Shown: positions 44,456 through 53,950, numbered from the stretch's first letter. The stretch is 64,000 nt of DNA from Amycolatopsis thailandensis (GCF_002234405.1 NZ_NMQT01000024.1:1-64000); one strand, 5' to 3'. The notes: generated from the letters alone by a model not told the origin. Numbers and translations are program-made.

Positions 44456-45663
44456 CCGCCGACGAGATCGGCCGGGTCTTCACCGAGGAGTACGGCCGCG
44501 CGGTGGCCGTCCTGGTCCGCGTCTTCGGCAGCATCGATCTCGCCGAAGACGCGGTCCAGGAAGCCTTCGCCACGGCGGTCGACCGGTGGCCGTCCACCGG
44601 TCTGCCGCCGAGCCCGGCGGGCTGGATCATCACGACCGCCCGCAACAAGGGCATCGACCGGATGCGCCGGGAAGCCGCGCGCGAAGACAAACACGCCGAG
44701 GCCGCGCTACTCGGTGCCACCAACGAACCAGCCGAGGAGGGACCTGTGCGCGACGATCGCTTACGCCTGATCTTCACCTGCTGCCACCCCGCGCTGGCCG
44801 TCACCGCGCAGGTCGCGCTGACGCTGAAACTGCTGGGCGGGCTGACCACCGGCGAGATCGCGCACGCGTTCTTCGTCCCCGAAACGACGATGGCGCAACG
44901 GCTTGTCCGGGCGAAGGGCAAGATCCGCGACGCGAAGATCCCGTACCGGATCCCGGAGGACGCCGATCTGCCGGACCGGCTGCGTTCGGTGCTCGCCGTG
45001 ATCTACCTCGTGTTCAACGAGGGACACACGGCCAGTTCGGGCGAACGGCTGGTGCGGGAAGACCTGTGCGCCGAAGCGATCCGGCTCGGCAGGCTGCTGA
45101 CCGATCTCATGCCCGACGAACCGGAGGCCACCGGGCTGCTGGCGCTGATGCTGCTCACCGAGTCGCGGCGGGCCGCCCGCACCGGCGCGGACGGCGACGT
45201 CGTCCTGCTGGCGCACCAGGACCGGTCGCGATGGGACCGGGAGCTGATCACCGAAGGGCAAGCGCTGGTCCGCGCCTGCCTGCGGCGGAACCAGCCCGGG
45301 CCGTACCAGATCCAGGCGGCGATCAACGCCGTCCACAGCGACGCGGCCGACGCGGGGAGCACGGACTGGTCGCAGATCGTCCAGCTGTACGACCTGCTGC
45401 TGGCGACGAATCCGACGCCGATCGTCGCGCTCAACCGCGCGGTGGCGGTCGCTGAAGTCGACGGACCACGGGCCGCGCTCGACGTGATCGACGGCTTGGA
45501 ACTGGCCGAATACCACCTGTACCACGCCATCCGAGCCGATCTTCTGCACCGGCTGGGCCGCTCGGCCGAATCGGCGCGGGCGTACGAAACCGCGATCCGG
45601 CTGGCGGAGAACGACGCCGAACGCCGGTTGCTGGAGCGGAAGCTGGCCGCCGTCAGTCCGTGA
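44446..45663 (+). CDS. ECF42-type RNA polymerase sigma factor
   Basis: A 405-residue sigma factor. Region 2 includes [19 protein letters not shown] and region 4 [27 protein letters not shown] 200-residue C-terminal extension with TPR-like helices follows ([24 protein letters not shown]). This extension and the coupled DGPF gene are the hallmarks of group ECF42, which lacks an anti-sigma factor. GTG 44446 overlaps the DGPF stop. It probably activates its own operon. The last 11 bases overlap the convergent SoxR-like gene. Confidence 0.92.
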   Translation: MRLTADEIGRVFTEEYGRAVAVLVRVFGSIDLAEDAVQEAFATAVDRWPSTGLPPSPAGWIITTARNKGIDRMRREAAREDKHAEAALLGATNEPAEEGPVRDDRLRLIFTCCHPALAVTAQVALTLKLLGGLTTGEIAHAFFVPETTMAQRLVRAKGKIRDAKIPYRIPEDADLPDRLRSVLAVIYLVFNEGHTASSGERLVREDLCAEAIRLGRLLTDLMPDEPEATGLLALMLLTESRRAARTGADGDVVLLAHQDRSRWDRELITEGQALVRACLRRNQPGPYQIQAAINAVHSDAADAGSTDWSQIVQLYDLLLATNPTPIVALNRAVAVAEVDGPRAALDVIDGLELAEYHLYHAIRADLLHRLGRSAESARAYETAIRLAENDAERRLLERKLAAVSP

Positions 45664-46099
45664 TCAGCCGTGCCGGGCCGGGCCCCTTCGCCGCGAGGAA
45701 GTCGCCGGGGTTGACCAGCACGCACTGCTCGAAGGAAAGGCAACCGCAGCCGATGCATTCGGTGAACCGGTCGCGCATGCACTCCAGCTGCTCGATGCGC
45801 TTGTTGAGCTCCGCGCTCCAGCAGGCGGAGGCGCGCTGCCAGAAATCGTGATCCGGCGCGGCGCCTTCCGGCAACAGGTCGAGCACGCCGCCGATCACCT
45901 CCAGCGGGATGCCGAGATGGTGCGACGCGCGGATGAACGCGACCAAACGGAGTGTCGCGCGGGGGTAGCGGCGCTGGTTTCCGCTGGTCCGCCTGCTGCT
46001 GATGAGGCCCTGGCGCTCGTAGAACCGCAGGGCGGAGGTGGCGACGCCACTGCGCCGGGACAGCTCCCCGATGGTGAGTTCGGCGGACGGCTCGGTCAT
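45653..46099 (-). CDS. soxR: Redox-sensitive regulator SoxR
   Basis: A 148-residue MerR-family activator. N-terminal [25 protein letters not shown], a dimerisation helix, and a C-terminal iron-sulfur motif [12 protein letters not shown] with the CxxCxC-x5-C spacing of SoxR. Oxidation by redox-active compounds switches it on. I chose ATG 46099; GTG 46105 is possible. In actinomycetes SoxR responds to endogenous redox-active metabolites and often controls oxidoreductases and monooxygenases, which suits the two divergent genes. Confidence 0.93.
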   Translation of the reverse strand: MTEPSAELTIGELSRRSGVATSALRFYERQGLISSRRTSGNQRRYPRATLRLVAFIRASHHLGIPLEVIGGVLDLLPEGAAPDHDFWQRASACWSAELNKRIEQLECMRDRFTECIGCGCLSFEQCVLVNPGDFLAAKGPGPARLITD

Positions 46100-46117
46100 G
46101 GACACGATCCTCCCTTG

Positions 46118-46137
46118 ACTTGAACCCTTGTTCAAGT
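46118..46137. promoter_or_regulatory. SoxR-type operator
   Basis: Perfect inverted repeat ACTTGAAC-CCTT-GTTCAAGT between the divergent SoxR and monooxygenase-like genes. The dyad with a short centre is the form bound by SoxR/MerR proteins inside a promoter spacer, so the downstream gene at 46152 is the probable target. Confidence 0.75.
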
Positions 46138-46151
46138 TTCAGGCTGGAGGC

Positions 46152-46775
46152 ATGACAGCACAGGGGACCTCCGAATCGACCATCCACAAGGGACATTGGC
46201 CGACACCGAACGGGGAGACGGCCGTGGTGGCGCGGGAGTGGCCGGACGCCGACGCGGCGCGGGCGGCGCTCAAGAGTCACGAAGGGCTCGTCTCCTTCAC
46301 CGCCTACGAAGGCATCGACCACGACGGCGCCTTCACCTACGAGCAGTGGACCAGCGAAGACGCCATCCAGGACCTGGACGGCGCTCCCGTGTTCCACCTT
46401 TACCGCGGGCAGCGCGGCGAGGGGACGCCCGGCTGCCTCGTGATCGTCTCGGTCGAGTTCGAAGGCCCCGACGAGCGGCGGCAACGCGACTGGATCGACC
46501 TCGTCTTCGAAGCGATGGCTTCGGAACCGGCACGGCCGGACGGCGGGATCTCGGGCTACTTCCACGTGAGCACCGACGGGACCCGGGTACTGAACTACGC
46601 CGAATGGGCCAGCGTCGAAGCCCACCTCGCCGCGCTCGCGACCCCCGGCGCCGACGGCATCGGCACGACGGACGTGTGGAAGAAAGTGCAGACCTACCCG
46701 GGGATGTCGGGCGGTTCGGTCAAGCGGTACCGCCCGATCCTGTCGTCGACGACAGAAGCGGAGGTGGCGGCATGA
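46152..46775 (+). CDS. Antibiotic biosynthesis monooxygenase-like protein
   Basis: A 207-residue protein made of two ABM-type alpha/beta repeats: one around 20-95 (SFTAYEGIDHDGAFTYEQW) and one around 100-185 (GISGYFHVSTDGTRVLNYAEW). The paired repeat with YEQW/YAEW endings is typical of small dimeric-barrel proteins that act as oxygenases without cofactor or bind quinones. ATG 46152 follows CTGGAGG. Coupled by ATGA to the next gene and preceded by the SoxR-type operator. Confidence 0.75.
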   Translation: MTAQGTSESTIHKGHWPTPNGETAVVAREWPDADAARAALKSHEGLVSFTAYEGIDHDGAFTYEQWTSEDAIQDLDGAPVFHLYRGQRGEGTPGCLVIVSVEFEGPDERRQRDWIDLVFEAMASEPARPDGGISGYFHVSTDGTRVLNYAEWASVEAHLAALATPGADGIGTTDVWKKVQTYPGMSGGSVKRYRPILSSTTEAEVAA

Positions 46776-47596
46776 AGCCGATCCTGGTCGCCGGCGCGAC
46801 GGGCAACGTCGGATCGCAGGTGGTCGCCCAGTTGCGGGCGAGGGACGTCCCGGTCCGGCCGCTGAGCCGGAACCCGCCGCCGGACGGTGCCCGCGGTGAC
46901 CTGGCGAAACCCGAAACGATCGCGCCGGCGATCGACGGCGTCGACACGGTGTTCCTGATGCTCTCCGGATCCGCCGAAGCCCTGATCCCCACCGTTTCGC
47001 TGCTCGGCGAGCGCGTGAAGCGCGTGGTGTTCCTGTCCTCGGGCGCCGTCGACGATTCCCTGACGGAGCAGGTCAATCCCATCGGCGCCTGGCATCGCGT
47101 CGTCGAGGAGGCGATCGAAGCCGCGGGCGTGGAGTGGACTTTCCTTCGGCCGCACGCCTTCGCGACCAACACGCTCGGCTGGGCGGCGTCGATCCGCGCG
47201 GACGGCGTCGTCCGCGGCGCGTACGGTGAGGCGTCGATGCCGCTGATCCACGAGAAGGACATGGCGGCAGTGGCCGTCGAGGCGCTGACCGGCGACGGGC
47301 ACGCGGGGGCGAAGTACTCGCTCACCGGCACGCGGCCGATGACGCAGATCGAGCAGGTCCGGATCATCGGCGAGGCCGCGGGCCGCCCGGCGCGCTGGGA
47401 GGAGATCCCGCCCGAAGAAGCGCGGGCGGCCATGCTCGCGAAGATGCCGGACTTCGTCGTCGACACCATGCTGGGCGGGCTGCGGGGCCTGTTGACGGAA
47501 CCGGGTCCGGTCACCTCGACCGTCCAGGACATCACCGGCAGGCCGGGCCTGGACTTCGAGGTCTGGGCCGCCGAGCACGCCGCCGCGTTCCGCTAA
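46772..47596 (+). CDS. NmrA-like NAD(P)-binding protein
   Basis: A 274-residue atypical SDR with N-terminal GATGNVGSQV and the NmrA/QOR2-type layout: VVFLSSGAV, then WTFLRPHAFATNT, then the conserved MPLIHEKDMAAVA stretch. Such proteins are quinone reductases or redox sensors. ATG 46772 overlaps the previous stop. Together with the SoxR gene and operator it forms a likely redox-stress unit. Confidence 0.85.
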   Translation: MKPILVAGATGNVGSQVVAQLRARDVPVRPLSRNPPPDGARGDLAKPETIAPAIDGVDTVFLMLSGSAEALIPTVSLLGERVKRVVFLSSGAVDDSLTEQVNPIGAWHRVVEEAIEAAGVEWTFLRPHAFATNTLGWAASIRADGVVRGAYGEASMPLIHEKDMAAVAVEALTGDGHAGAKYSLTGTRPMTQIEQVRIIGEAAGRPARWEEIPPEEARAAMLAKMPDFVVDTMLGGLRGLLTEPGPVTSTVQDITGRPGLDFEVWAAEHAAAFR

Positions 47597-47721
47597 ACTC
47601 GGGCTCGTGTCGACACCGGTTCATGCCGCGGCGGTCCACTAGCCGCCGTTCCTGAAAACGCCCTCCACGGAGCAACGTCCGCGGGGTCTCTTCGCCGCGG
47701 GCGGAAACAGGAACGGAAACC

Positions 47722-48816
47722 ATGAACCCCCAGTCCACAAAGGACGGTGGTCGGCGCTGGCTGACCACCGTCGGCTCGAAACCACCTCGGAACGTCGTGG
47801 CCGTCGACGACGGGACCACCGCCGACGAGGCGTTCCGGCTCGCCTTGTCCGGCACCGGCCTCGCCTGGCACGGCGACTTCCCGAACGCGCGGAACCTTCT
47901 CGCCGCGCTGTCCCGTCGCTGCGGCACGGCGGCCGGGAAACCCTTTCAGGACCAGCGGAACCATCAGGCACGCCGAGCGCGGATCCTCGGCAGGCTGCTG
48001 GTTCCGCTGGATCCTGGCCACGTCCTGCCGCTGCGACGCGGACCGGACGTCCGGGTGGCCTGCACGGAGGTCTACGGACCTTCCGAAACCGCGTCGCTGG
48101 TGTCGCTGCGCGAACTGCTCGGCGTCGTCGGCGCGCACGAATGGCGCGTGAAGGGCGTCGAAATCCCGGCGCTCGGCGCGAAGATCCATCCGCACCACGG
48201 AGTCTTCTCCCCCATCCGCGGCGAGTACGTCGACCTGGTGGCGAGAACTCCGTTACCCGCGAAGGAACTGGCGTTCGACATCGGCACCGGGACCGGCGTG
48301 CTCGCCGCGGTCCTCGCCCGTCGCGGCGTCGAGCACGTGGTGGCGACCGACAACGAGCCACGCGCCATCGCCTGCGCACGCGACAACTTCGACCGGCTCG
48401 GTCTCCGAGGGCTCGAAGTCCTCGAGGCGGATCTGTTCCCGCCCGGTCGCGCGCCGCTGGTCGTCTGCAATCCGCCCTGGCTGCCGTCCAGGGCGCACAC
48501 CCCGCTCGAACGCGCCGTCTACGACCCGGGAAGCCGGATGCTCCAAGCGTTCCTGGACCGGTTGCCCCGGCATCTCACGCCCGGCGGGGAGGCTTGGCTG
48601 ATCCTGTCCGACCTCGCCGAACTGCTGGGCCTGCGCACGCGCGAGCGACTCCTCGGAGCGTTCGAGCGTTCCGGGCTCGAAGTACGCGGCAGGGAGGACG
48701 TCCGGCCGAGGCATCCCAAGGCCACGGATCCGGGCGATCCGCTGCACGCCGCCCGTTCGAAGGAGATGACTTCGCTGTGGCGGCTCACAGTCCGAGCAGC
48801 GCCCGCGCCTGACTGA
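47722..48816 (+). CDS. Class I SAM-dependent methyltransferase
   Basis: A 364-residue methyltransferase. The N-terminal 165 residues have no named domain; the catalytic domain shows AFDIGTGTGVLAAVLA (motif I), ATDNEPRAI and the active-site motif NPPW, as in HemK/RsmC-type amino-group methylases. The target could be a protein glutamine, rRNA base or small molecule. ATG 47722 has a weak site. The 125-base gap before it holds no gene. Its 3' end overlaps the convergent LysR gene by 32 bases. Confidence 0.82.
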   Translation: MNPQSTKDGGRRWLTTVGSKPPRNVVAVDDGTTADEAFRLALSGTGLAWHGDFPNARNLLAALSRRCGTAAGKPFQDQRNHQARRARILGRLLVPLDPGHVLPLRRGPDVRVACTEVYGPSETASLVSLRELLGVVGAHEWRVKGVEIPALGAKIHPHHGVFSPIRGEYVDLVARTPLPAKELAFDIGTGTGVLAAVLARRGVEHVVATDNEPRAIACARDNFDRLGLRGLEVLEADLFPPGRAPLVVCNPPWLPSRAHTPLERAVYDPGSRMLQAFLDRLPRHLTPGGEAWLILSDLAELLGLRTRERLLGAFERSGLEVRGREDVRPRHPKATDPGDPLHAARSKEMTSLWRLTVRAAPAPD

Positions 48817-49669
48817 TGAACACGCGGGCGGCGGGGCTGACCGGCCCCTCCGTCCGCCAGGCCAGCGCCAGTTTCGCCCGCAGCCCGGCCGGGCGCGTGA
48901 TCTCCATGGCGTGCAGTTCCGTGTAGTGCGTCGCCAGCGACATCGGCACCACGGCGACGCCGAGCCCGCGTCCGACGAGTTGGGCGACGACGTTCGGGTC
49001 GCCCGCTTCCAGCGTCACCCGCGGCTGGGCGCTGTCGGCGAGGAAGGCCGCGTCGACGATCGCCCGCATGCCGGTGCCCTTCGGCAGGCTGACCAGCGAA
49101 CGGCTTTCCAGCTCCGACAGCGTGATCGTGGCGCGCGCGGTGAGCGGATCCTCCGGCCCGGAGACGGCGACGAGCGGCTCGTCGAGGACGACCTCGAGAC
49201 CGATCCCCGGCGGCGGTTCACCGGACACCCCGATCAGCGCGACGTCGAACCGGCCGTCGGCGACGCCGGCGAGCAGGATGTCGGAGGTCGCCTCGGCGAG
49301 CGTGATGTCGACGGCGGGATGGCGCTCGTGGAAACGCGCGAGCAGATCCGGCAGGTTGACCGGGCCACGCGAGGACACCATGCCCATCGCGACCTGGCCG
49401 CGGACCAGCCCGGTGAGATCGTCGACCGCTTGCCGCACCCCGGCGACGGCGGCGAGCGCGGCCCGGGCGTGCGGGAGCGCGGCGGCGCCGACCTCGGTCA
49501 GCCGCACCGCCCTGGCCGACCGGTCGAGCAGCGGCTGGCCGAGTTCGCGTTCGAGGCGGCGGATCTGGGCGCTGACGCCGGGCTGGGCGACGTGCAGCCG
49601 CTCGGCGGCCCGGGTGAAATTCGCCTCGTCGGCCACCGCGACGAAGTATTCGAGCTGACGCAGTTCCAT
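48785..49669 (-). CDS. LysR-family transcriptional regulator
   Basis: A 294-residue LTTR: N-terminal HTH (MELRQLEYFVAVADEANFTR, VAQPGVSAQIRRLERELG) and a periplasmic-binding-protein-like effector domain (about 90-290). ATG 49669. Divergent from a flavin oxidase gene over 70 bases, the classical LysR layout in which the regulator activates its neighbour in response to a pathway compound. The ligand is unknown. Confidence 0.9.
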   Translation of the reverse strand: MELRQLEYFVAVADEANFTRAAERLHVAQPGVSAQIRRLERELGQPLLDRSARAVRLTEVGAAALPHARAALAAVAGVRQAVDDLTGLVRGQVAMGMVSSRGPVNLPDLLARFHERHPAVDITLAEATSDILLAGVADGRFDVALIGVSGEPPPGIGLEVVLDEPLVAVSGPEDPLTARATITLSELESRSLVSLPKGTGMRAIVDAAFLADSAQPRVTLEAGDPNVVAQLVGRGLGVAVVPMSLATHYTELHAMEITRPAGLRAKLALAWRTEGPVSPAARVFISQARALLGL

Positions 49670-49739
49670 AACTGATGATTCTAGTTGCCAGACAAACCAG
49701 ATCTTGGACTTATGATCGAAGGGGGATCAAGCTGGTGTC

Positions 49740-51074
49740 ATGACCACACTGCTCCGCTCCGGCGACTCCGGATACGACCAGGAACTCGCCGGCTTCCAGA
49801 CCGCCGTCTCCCGCCGCCCCGACGTCATCATGGCCGCCACCTCGGCCGCCGACGTCGTCGAAGCCGTCCGCTACGCCGCCGAGCACGACCTCCCGATCGC
49901 CGTGCACTCGACCGGGCACGGCGTGGGCGTCCCCTTCGAGGGCGGTGTCCTCGTCACCACCCACCTGATGACCGGGATCCGGATCGACGACGGCATCGCA
50001 CGGGTCGACGCGGGCGTGCGCTGGGGTGCGGTCATCGAAGCGGCGGCCGAGCACGGGCTGGCCCCGCTGAGCGGGTCCTTCCCCGGGGTCGGCGTCGTCG
50101 GCTACACCCTCGGCGGCGGGTTCAGCCTGCTCGGCCGCGAGTACGGCCTGGCCGCCGACCAGGTGACCGCGATCGAGGTCGTGACCGCCGACGGCGAACT
50201 CCGCCGCGCCACCCCCGACACCGAGCAAGACCTGTTCTGGGCGCTGCGCGGCGGCCGCGACAACTTCGGGATCGTCACCGCGCTGGAGTTCCGGCTCGTC
50301 CCGGTCACCCGGTTGTACGGCGGCAGCCTGCAATTCGGCACCGGATCGCTGGCCACGGTGCTCCGCGCCTGGCGCGACTGGGCGGCGGAGATGCCGCGCG
50401 GGATGACGTCGTCGCTGGGCATGGTCCCGATGCCGGACCTGCCGATGGTGCCCGAGCCGCTGCGCGGGCAGCACGTCGCGCAGATCCGGATCGCCTACCT
50501 CGGTGACGCCGCCGAGGGCGAACGCCTGGTCGCCCCGCTGCGCGCCGCCGCCGAGCCGCTGGGGGACACGCTCGCCGAGATCCCGTTCACCGAATCGGGC
50601 AAGATCGCGAACGAGCCGCCGTTCCCGCACGGCTACCGCGCCGACAACGTCACCGTGTCCGAACTCAACGACACCATGCTCGACGCGATCCTCGAACACG
50701 CCGGACCGGGCGCCCCGGTGCCGACCGTCGTCCTGCTGGACCTGCTGGGCGGCGCGCTGTCCGACCAGCCCGAACACCCCGGGGTCGACTGGGACCGGGA
50801 AGCCGCCTTCACCGTCCGTGCACTGTCCGTAGTGGACGATGCCTCGCCCGCCGAGATCAAGGCCGCCCACGGGAAGCTGTTCGACGTGCTGAAGCCCTGG
50901 TCGACCGGCAAACTGCTGACCTTCGTCTACGGCGAAAGCGACGCGGCCGAAGAAGCGTCCAAGGTGTATTCCGCGGCCGATCTGCGCCGGCTCGCCCAGG
51001 TCAAGGCGGCCGTCGACCCGGCGAACCGGTTCCGGTTGACCCACAACGTCAAACCCGCGCGTGACGCTGGGTGA
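49740..51074 (+). CDS. FAD-linked oxidase, berberine-bridge type
   Basis: A 444-residue PCMH-fold oxidase. The FAD domain has PIAVHSTGHGVG (His probably joined to the flavin), GVRWGAVIEAAAEHGL, GYTLGGGFSLLGREYGLA and DLFWALRGGRDNFGIVT. The C-terminus holds the BBE motif (VDPANRFRLTHNV). Cytoplasmic, no signal peptide. Such enzymes oxidise sugars, alkaloids or polyketides. ATG 49740; no strong ribosome binding site. Divergent from LysR, which probably controls it. Confidence 0.9.
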   Translation: MTTLLRSGDSGYDQELAGFQTAVSRRPDVIMAATSAADVVEAVRYAAEHDLPIAVHSTGHGVGVPFEGGVLVTTHLMTGIRIDDGIARVDAGVRWGAVIEAAAEHGLAPLSGSFPGVGVVGYTLGGGFSLLGREYGLAADQVTAIEVVTADGELRRATPDTEQDLFWALRGGRDNFGIVTALEFRLVPVTRLYGGSLQFGTGSLATVLRAWRDWAAEMPRGMTSSLGMVPMPDLPMVPEPLRGQHVAQIRIAYLGDAAEGERLVAPLRAAAEPLGDTLAEIPFTESGKIANEPPFPHGYRADNVTVSELNDTMLDAILEHAGPGAPVPTVVLLDLLGGALSDQPEHPGVDWDREAAFTVRALSVVDDASPAEIKAAHGKLFDVLKPWSTGKLLTFVYGESDAAEEASKVYSAADLRRLAQVKAAVDPANRFRLTHNVKPARDAG

Positions 51075-51170
51075 ACTACGAAAAGCGCCGAACCGAAGCT
51101 CCCCTCCGCGCGAAGACGTAGCGAACGGCATGCCTATACTTCCGGGCCGACACCGCCGTTGGGAGCATTT

Positions 51171-52358
51171 GTGCGCACTTTGGACCATGACGAGTTCCTC
51201 GCCATGCGTCGGTTCCCCGCGCTCGACGGGCTGCGCGCGATCGCGGCCACCATCGTGATCCTCTTCCACTTCGCGGGTCCGAAGTGGAGCTGGCTTTCCG
51301 GCTGGGTCGGGGTCTACATCTTCTTCGTGCTGTCCGGTTTCCTGATCACGACGCTGCTGCTTCGTGAGCAGGACCGGACCGGCCGGATCTCGCTTTCGGC
51401 GTTCTACCTGCGCCGGGCGTTCCGGATCCTGCCGCCGTATCTGGTGATCCTCGGCGGCATCGTCGTGTTCGTGCTGCTGCGCGGCGAATTCCTCGCCCGC
51501 GACTTCCCGCACGCGCTGAAGTACTACCTGACCTTCTTCAACGAGTTCCTGCCCGGCAGCGAGTCCGACACGAGCGGCCAGGACAACTTCTTCACCGGCT
51601 CGTGGACGCTGGGCATCGAGGAGAAGTTCTACCTGGTCTGGCCGTTCCTCCTGGTGATCGCCGGTGCCGTGGGCCTGGCCGCGGCCTGGCGCAAGCTCGC
51701 ACTGGCGTTCGCCGCGTTCGCGCTGATGGCCGGGCTGGTCGGGGTCACCGGCGGCTGGGTGCTCGACGGGCCGCACGTGCCGATCTACCGCTCGACGGTG
51801 CACTACGCGATCCTGCTGATCGGCTGTGTGCTGGCGGTCGCGATGCACTACCGCCGGTCCTACGCGGTGCTCAAACCGCTGACCCACCCGCTCGCCGCCA
51901 TCCCGGTGTTCGGCGCGTTCGCCCTGCTGCACGTCAACATGGAGAGCCTGTGGCGGCGGCCGGGCACCAACCTGGGCCTGCTGATCGCCTACGGCGTGCT
52001 CTCGGCGCTGCTACTGGTCGTGCTGGTCTCGCCGGGTCCGCTGCGATGGCTGCTGGCGACCAAGGCGATGCGGTTCGTCGGTGAGCGCTCCTACTCGCTC
52101 TACCTGCTGCAAGGCCCGGTGCACTTCGTCGTCGTCGAGGCCGTCCCGCCGCTGGGCGAGAACCGGATGATCAGCGCGCTGACCGTGTTCGCCGTCGGGC
52201 TCGGGATCGCGGACCTGATCCACCGCTGGGTGGAGCAGCCGATGATCCTCACCGGCAAGAAGCTGATCGCGCGCCGCCAGGAACGCAAGGCGCTGCGTGC
52301 GGCCGAAGCCGAACTCGAGGCGCCGAACTCCGTCGAGGCTCCCAGCGGCGCGCGCTGA
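51171..52358 (+). CDS. Membrane acyltransferase, family 3 (OafA/YrhL)
   Basis: A 395-residue integral membrane acyltransferase with about ten helices. Near the N-terminus it has RFPALDGLRAIAATIVILFHF, with the essential His, and GVYIFFVLSGFLIT, then YLRRAFRILPPY. These enzymes O-acetylate or acylate sugars, antibiotics or envelope polymers. GTG 51171 follows GGGAG. A polar tail of about 40 residues ends the protein. A strong hairpin follows 14 bases after the stop. Confidence 0.9.
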   Translation: MRTLDHDEFLAMRRFPALDGLRAIAATIVILFHFAGPKWSWLSGWVGVYIFFVLSGFLITTLLLREQDRTGRISLSAFYLRRAFRILPPYLVILGGIVVFVLLRGEFLARDFPHALKYYLTFFNEFLPGSESDTSGQDNFFTGSWTLGIEEKFYLVWPFLLVIAGAVGLAAAWRKLALAFAAFALMAGLVGVTGGWVLDGPHVPIYRSTVHYAILLIGCVLAVAMHYRRSYAVLKPLTHPLAAIPVFGAFALLHVNMESLWRRPGTNLGLLIAYGVLSALLLVVLVSPGPLRWLLATKAMRFVGERSYSLYLLQGPVHFVVVEAVPPLGENRMISALTVFAVGLGIADLIHRWVEQPMILTGKKLIARRQERKALRAAEAELEAPNSVEAPSGAR

Positions 52359-52363
52359 TCCCT

Positions 52364-52419
52364 CGCGTTTCGTCCTCTGAATGCGGTAGTTGCCCACGCA
52401 AGTACCGCATTCAGAGGAC
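52364..52419. repeat. Intergenic hairpin, CCTCTGAAtGCGGTA family
   Basis: A perfect 17-bp stem (52372-52388 with 52403-52419) and 14-base loop between convergent genes. It begins with CGCGTTTCGTCCTCTGAA (52364-52381), which occurs twice again at 62913-62973. It can end transcription from both sides structurally, but there is no T tract. Confidence 0.7.
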
Positions 52420-52431
52420 TAATTGCGGCGA

Positions 52432-52848
52432 TCAGCGCGAGATCGTGACGACCGGGATCACCCGATCGGTCTTCTTCTCGTAGTCGGCGAAGCCCGGCAT
52501 CGTGCTGATCATCTTCGCGTAGAGACGGTCACGCTCGGCGCGGTCTTCGAGGACGACCGTCGCGGTCGCTTCGAACTTCTCCGTGCCGACCTCGATGGTG
52601 ACCTTCGGGTTCGCCACGATGTTGTGGTACCAGGCCGGGTTCTTGTCCGCCCCGGCGTACGACGCGGCGATGACGTACTTGCCGTCGTCCTCCGTGTACG
52701 CGAGCGGCGAGGTGCGCGGTTCGCCGCTCTTCGCCCCCGTGGTGGTGAGGAGCAGCAGGGAACCGCCCTCGAACGGGCCGCCCACCTTCCCCTCGTTCTC
52801 GCGGAACTCCTTGATGATGTTCTTGTTCCAGTCGAGCATTTCGGACAT
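52432..52848 (-). CDS. F420-dependent nitroreductase-family protein (Ddn-like)
   Basis: A 138-residue split-barrel flavin/deazaflavin protein: LLLLTTTGAKSGEPRTSPLAY is the family signature (shown in two parts, the second from GAKSGEP), with NPAWYHNIVANPKV later. Homologues use coenzyme F420 to reduce quinones or nitro compounds. ATG 52848 lies behind GGAGGAACAG, a near-ideal site. It stands alone on the minus strand before a PLDc_N-type membrane protein gene. Confidence 0.9.
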   Translation of the reverse strand: MSEMLDWNKNIIKEFRENEGKVGGPFEGGSLLLLTTTGAKSGEPRTSPLAYTEDDGKYVIAASYAGADKNPAWYHNIVANPKVTIEVGTEKFEATATVVLEDRAERDRLYAKMISTMPGFADYEKKTDRVIPVVTISR

Positions 52849-52887
52849 CTGTTCCTCCAGTGTCGATCTCCCTGCCGCCGAGGCTAC

Positions 52888-53238
52888 TCAGACCTCACGG
52901 GCTTTGCGGCGCTGCGCCTCGGCGCGCTCCCGGCACTTGCGCAGAAATTCCTCGTCGTCTTCAGCGCTCGTCGCGGCGAAGCGACCGGGCCGGTCGTACT
53001 CCGGGAACGACGGCGACTCGCGCTCGTAGCGGCCGCGCGGGGCCCGGGCGGCGTGCTGCGGACGGCCGGCGACGAGCCAGACGATCGAGCCGACCAGCGG
53101 CACGATCAACACCAGCAGCAGCCACATCGTCTTGGGCATGTTGCGGCATGAGCCCTCGTCGGTGGTGATCACGTCGACGATGCAGAAGATCCACAGGCCG
53201 AGGGTGAGAACGCCGAAAAGACCATTGAAATACAGCAT
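52888..53238 (-). CDS. PLDc_N-domain small membrane protein
   Basis: A 116-residue protein with two membrane helices (about 5-22 and 37-57) framing the PLDc_N motif CRNMPKTMWLLLVLIVPLVGSIVWL and AGRP; the motif spans more than one line and is quoted only in part by residues 32-60. The C-terminal half is charged and cytoplasmic. Despite the domain name there is no phospholipase. It is common and uncharacterised in actinomycetes. Confidence 0.82.
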   Translation of the reverse strand: MLYFNGLFGVLTLGLWIFCIVDVITTDEGSCRNMPKTMWLLLVLIVPLVGSIVWLVAGRPQHAARAPRGRYERESPSFPEYDRPGRFAATSAEDDEEFLRKCRERAEAQRRKAREV

Positions 53239-53275
53239 CGAAAATCTCCCCAGTTCCGGATTGCCGGGGTAATTC

Positions 53276-53950
53276 TTAGCACAGGAGGACGTCGAGAATT
53301 CCCTTGGCCACGTCCATCGCGTGCGCCTGTCCCGGGCATCGCTTCGGTCCTGCGCCGAACGGGCGTTCCGTCAGGTCCACCTCGACCACGGCGCCGTTGA
53401 TCCACCGCCGGGTGACGCGGACGGGCGGGTCCTCACGCAGGACCCGGTCGAGCAGACCGGCGGCGTCTTCGCCGGGCCGATGGGCCTCCAGTGCCTTGCC
53501 GACCAGCTTCGCCGTCGCGTCGCAGGCCTGCACCAGGAGCCCGATCCGCGCGGCCGTCCGCTCGTCGACGTCACCACCGCAGCCCTCGATCAAGCGCCGC
53601 ATGGCCTTTTCGGCGTCGGGCCCGGTTTCGGTGTGCGGGTGATAGGCGGCGGAAACCGTCGCGATGTCGCGGGAAACGTCCGGTAATCCGAGTTCCGCGG
53701 CCAGGACGGCGACCGGGACCGTCCACAGGATCCGTTCCACCGGCCCGTCCCGCAATTCCCGGGTGAGCTCGAAAGCCTTTTCCCGCAAGGCGGTCATCGG
53801 CGTGAGTTCGGCGACCACGAGCGCCCGCCGGCGCGCGTGGTCCTCCGGGCGGCTGAACCGGGCGACGTTCGCCCTCAGCCACCGGACACCACCCGGTTCG
53901 ACGTCCTGGGGCACCGGCGGGACGGGGGCTTCGGCGAGCGGATTCTCCAT
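53276..53950 (-). CDS. Shortened cytochrome P450-like protein
   Basis: A 224-residue P450-like protein, about half the usual 400. It starts near the C helix (RFSRPEDHARRR), keeps an I-helix-like LLVQACDATAKLVG and the haem-binding loop PFGAGPKRCPGQAHA with the axial Cys near residue 205. The K-helix ExxR reads RVLR (Glu lost) before EDPPVRVTRR, and the segment between it and the haem loop is about 30 residues instead of about 65. No frameshift is visible, so it seems to be a compact form and not a recent break. Divergent from the PaaX regulator. Confidence 0.75.
   Translation of the reverse strand: MENPLAEAPVPPVPQDVEPGGVRWLRANVARFSRPEDHARRRALVVAELTPMTALREKAFELTRELRDGPVERILWTVPVAVLAAELGLPDVSRDIATVSAAYHPHTETGPDAEKAMRRLIEGCGGDVDERTAARIGLLVQACDATAKLVGKALEAHRPGEDAAGLLDRVLREDPPVRVTRRWINGAVVEVDLTERPFGAGPKRCPGQAHAMDVAKGILDVLLC

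Noticed and set aside
52888..53238. Active phospholipase D
   Set aside because: Only the short N-terminal membrane domain named PLDc_N is present, with no HKD motif.
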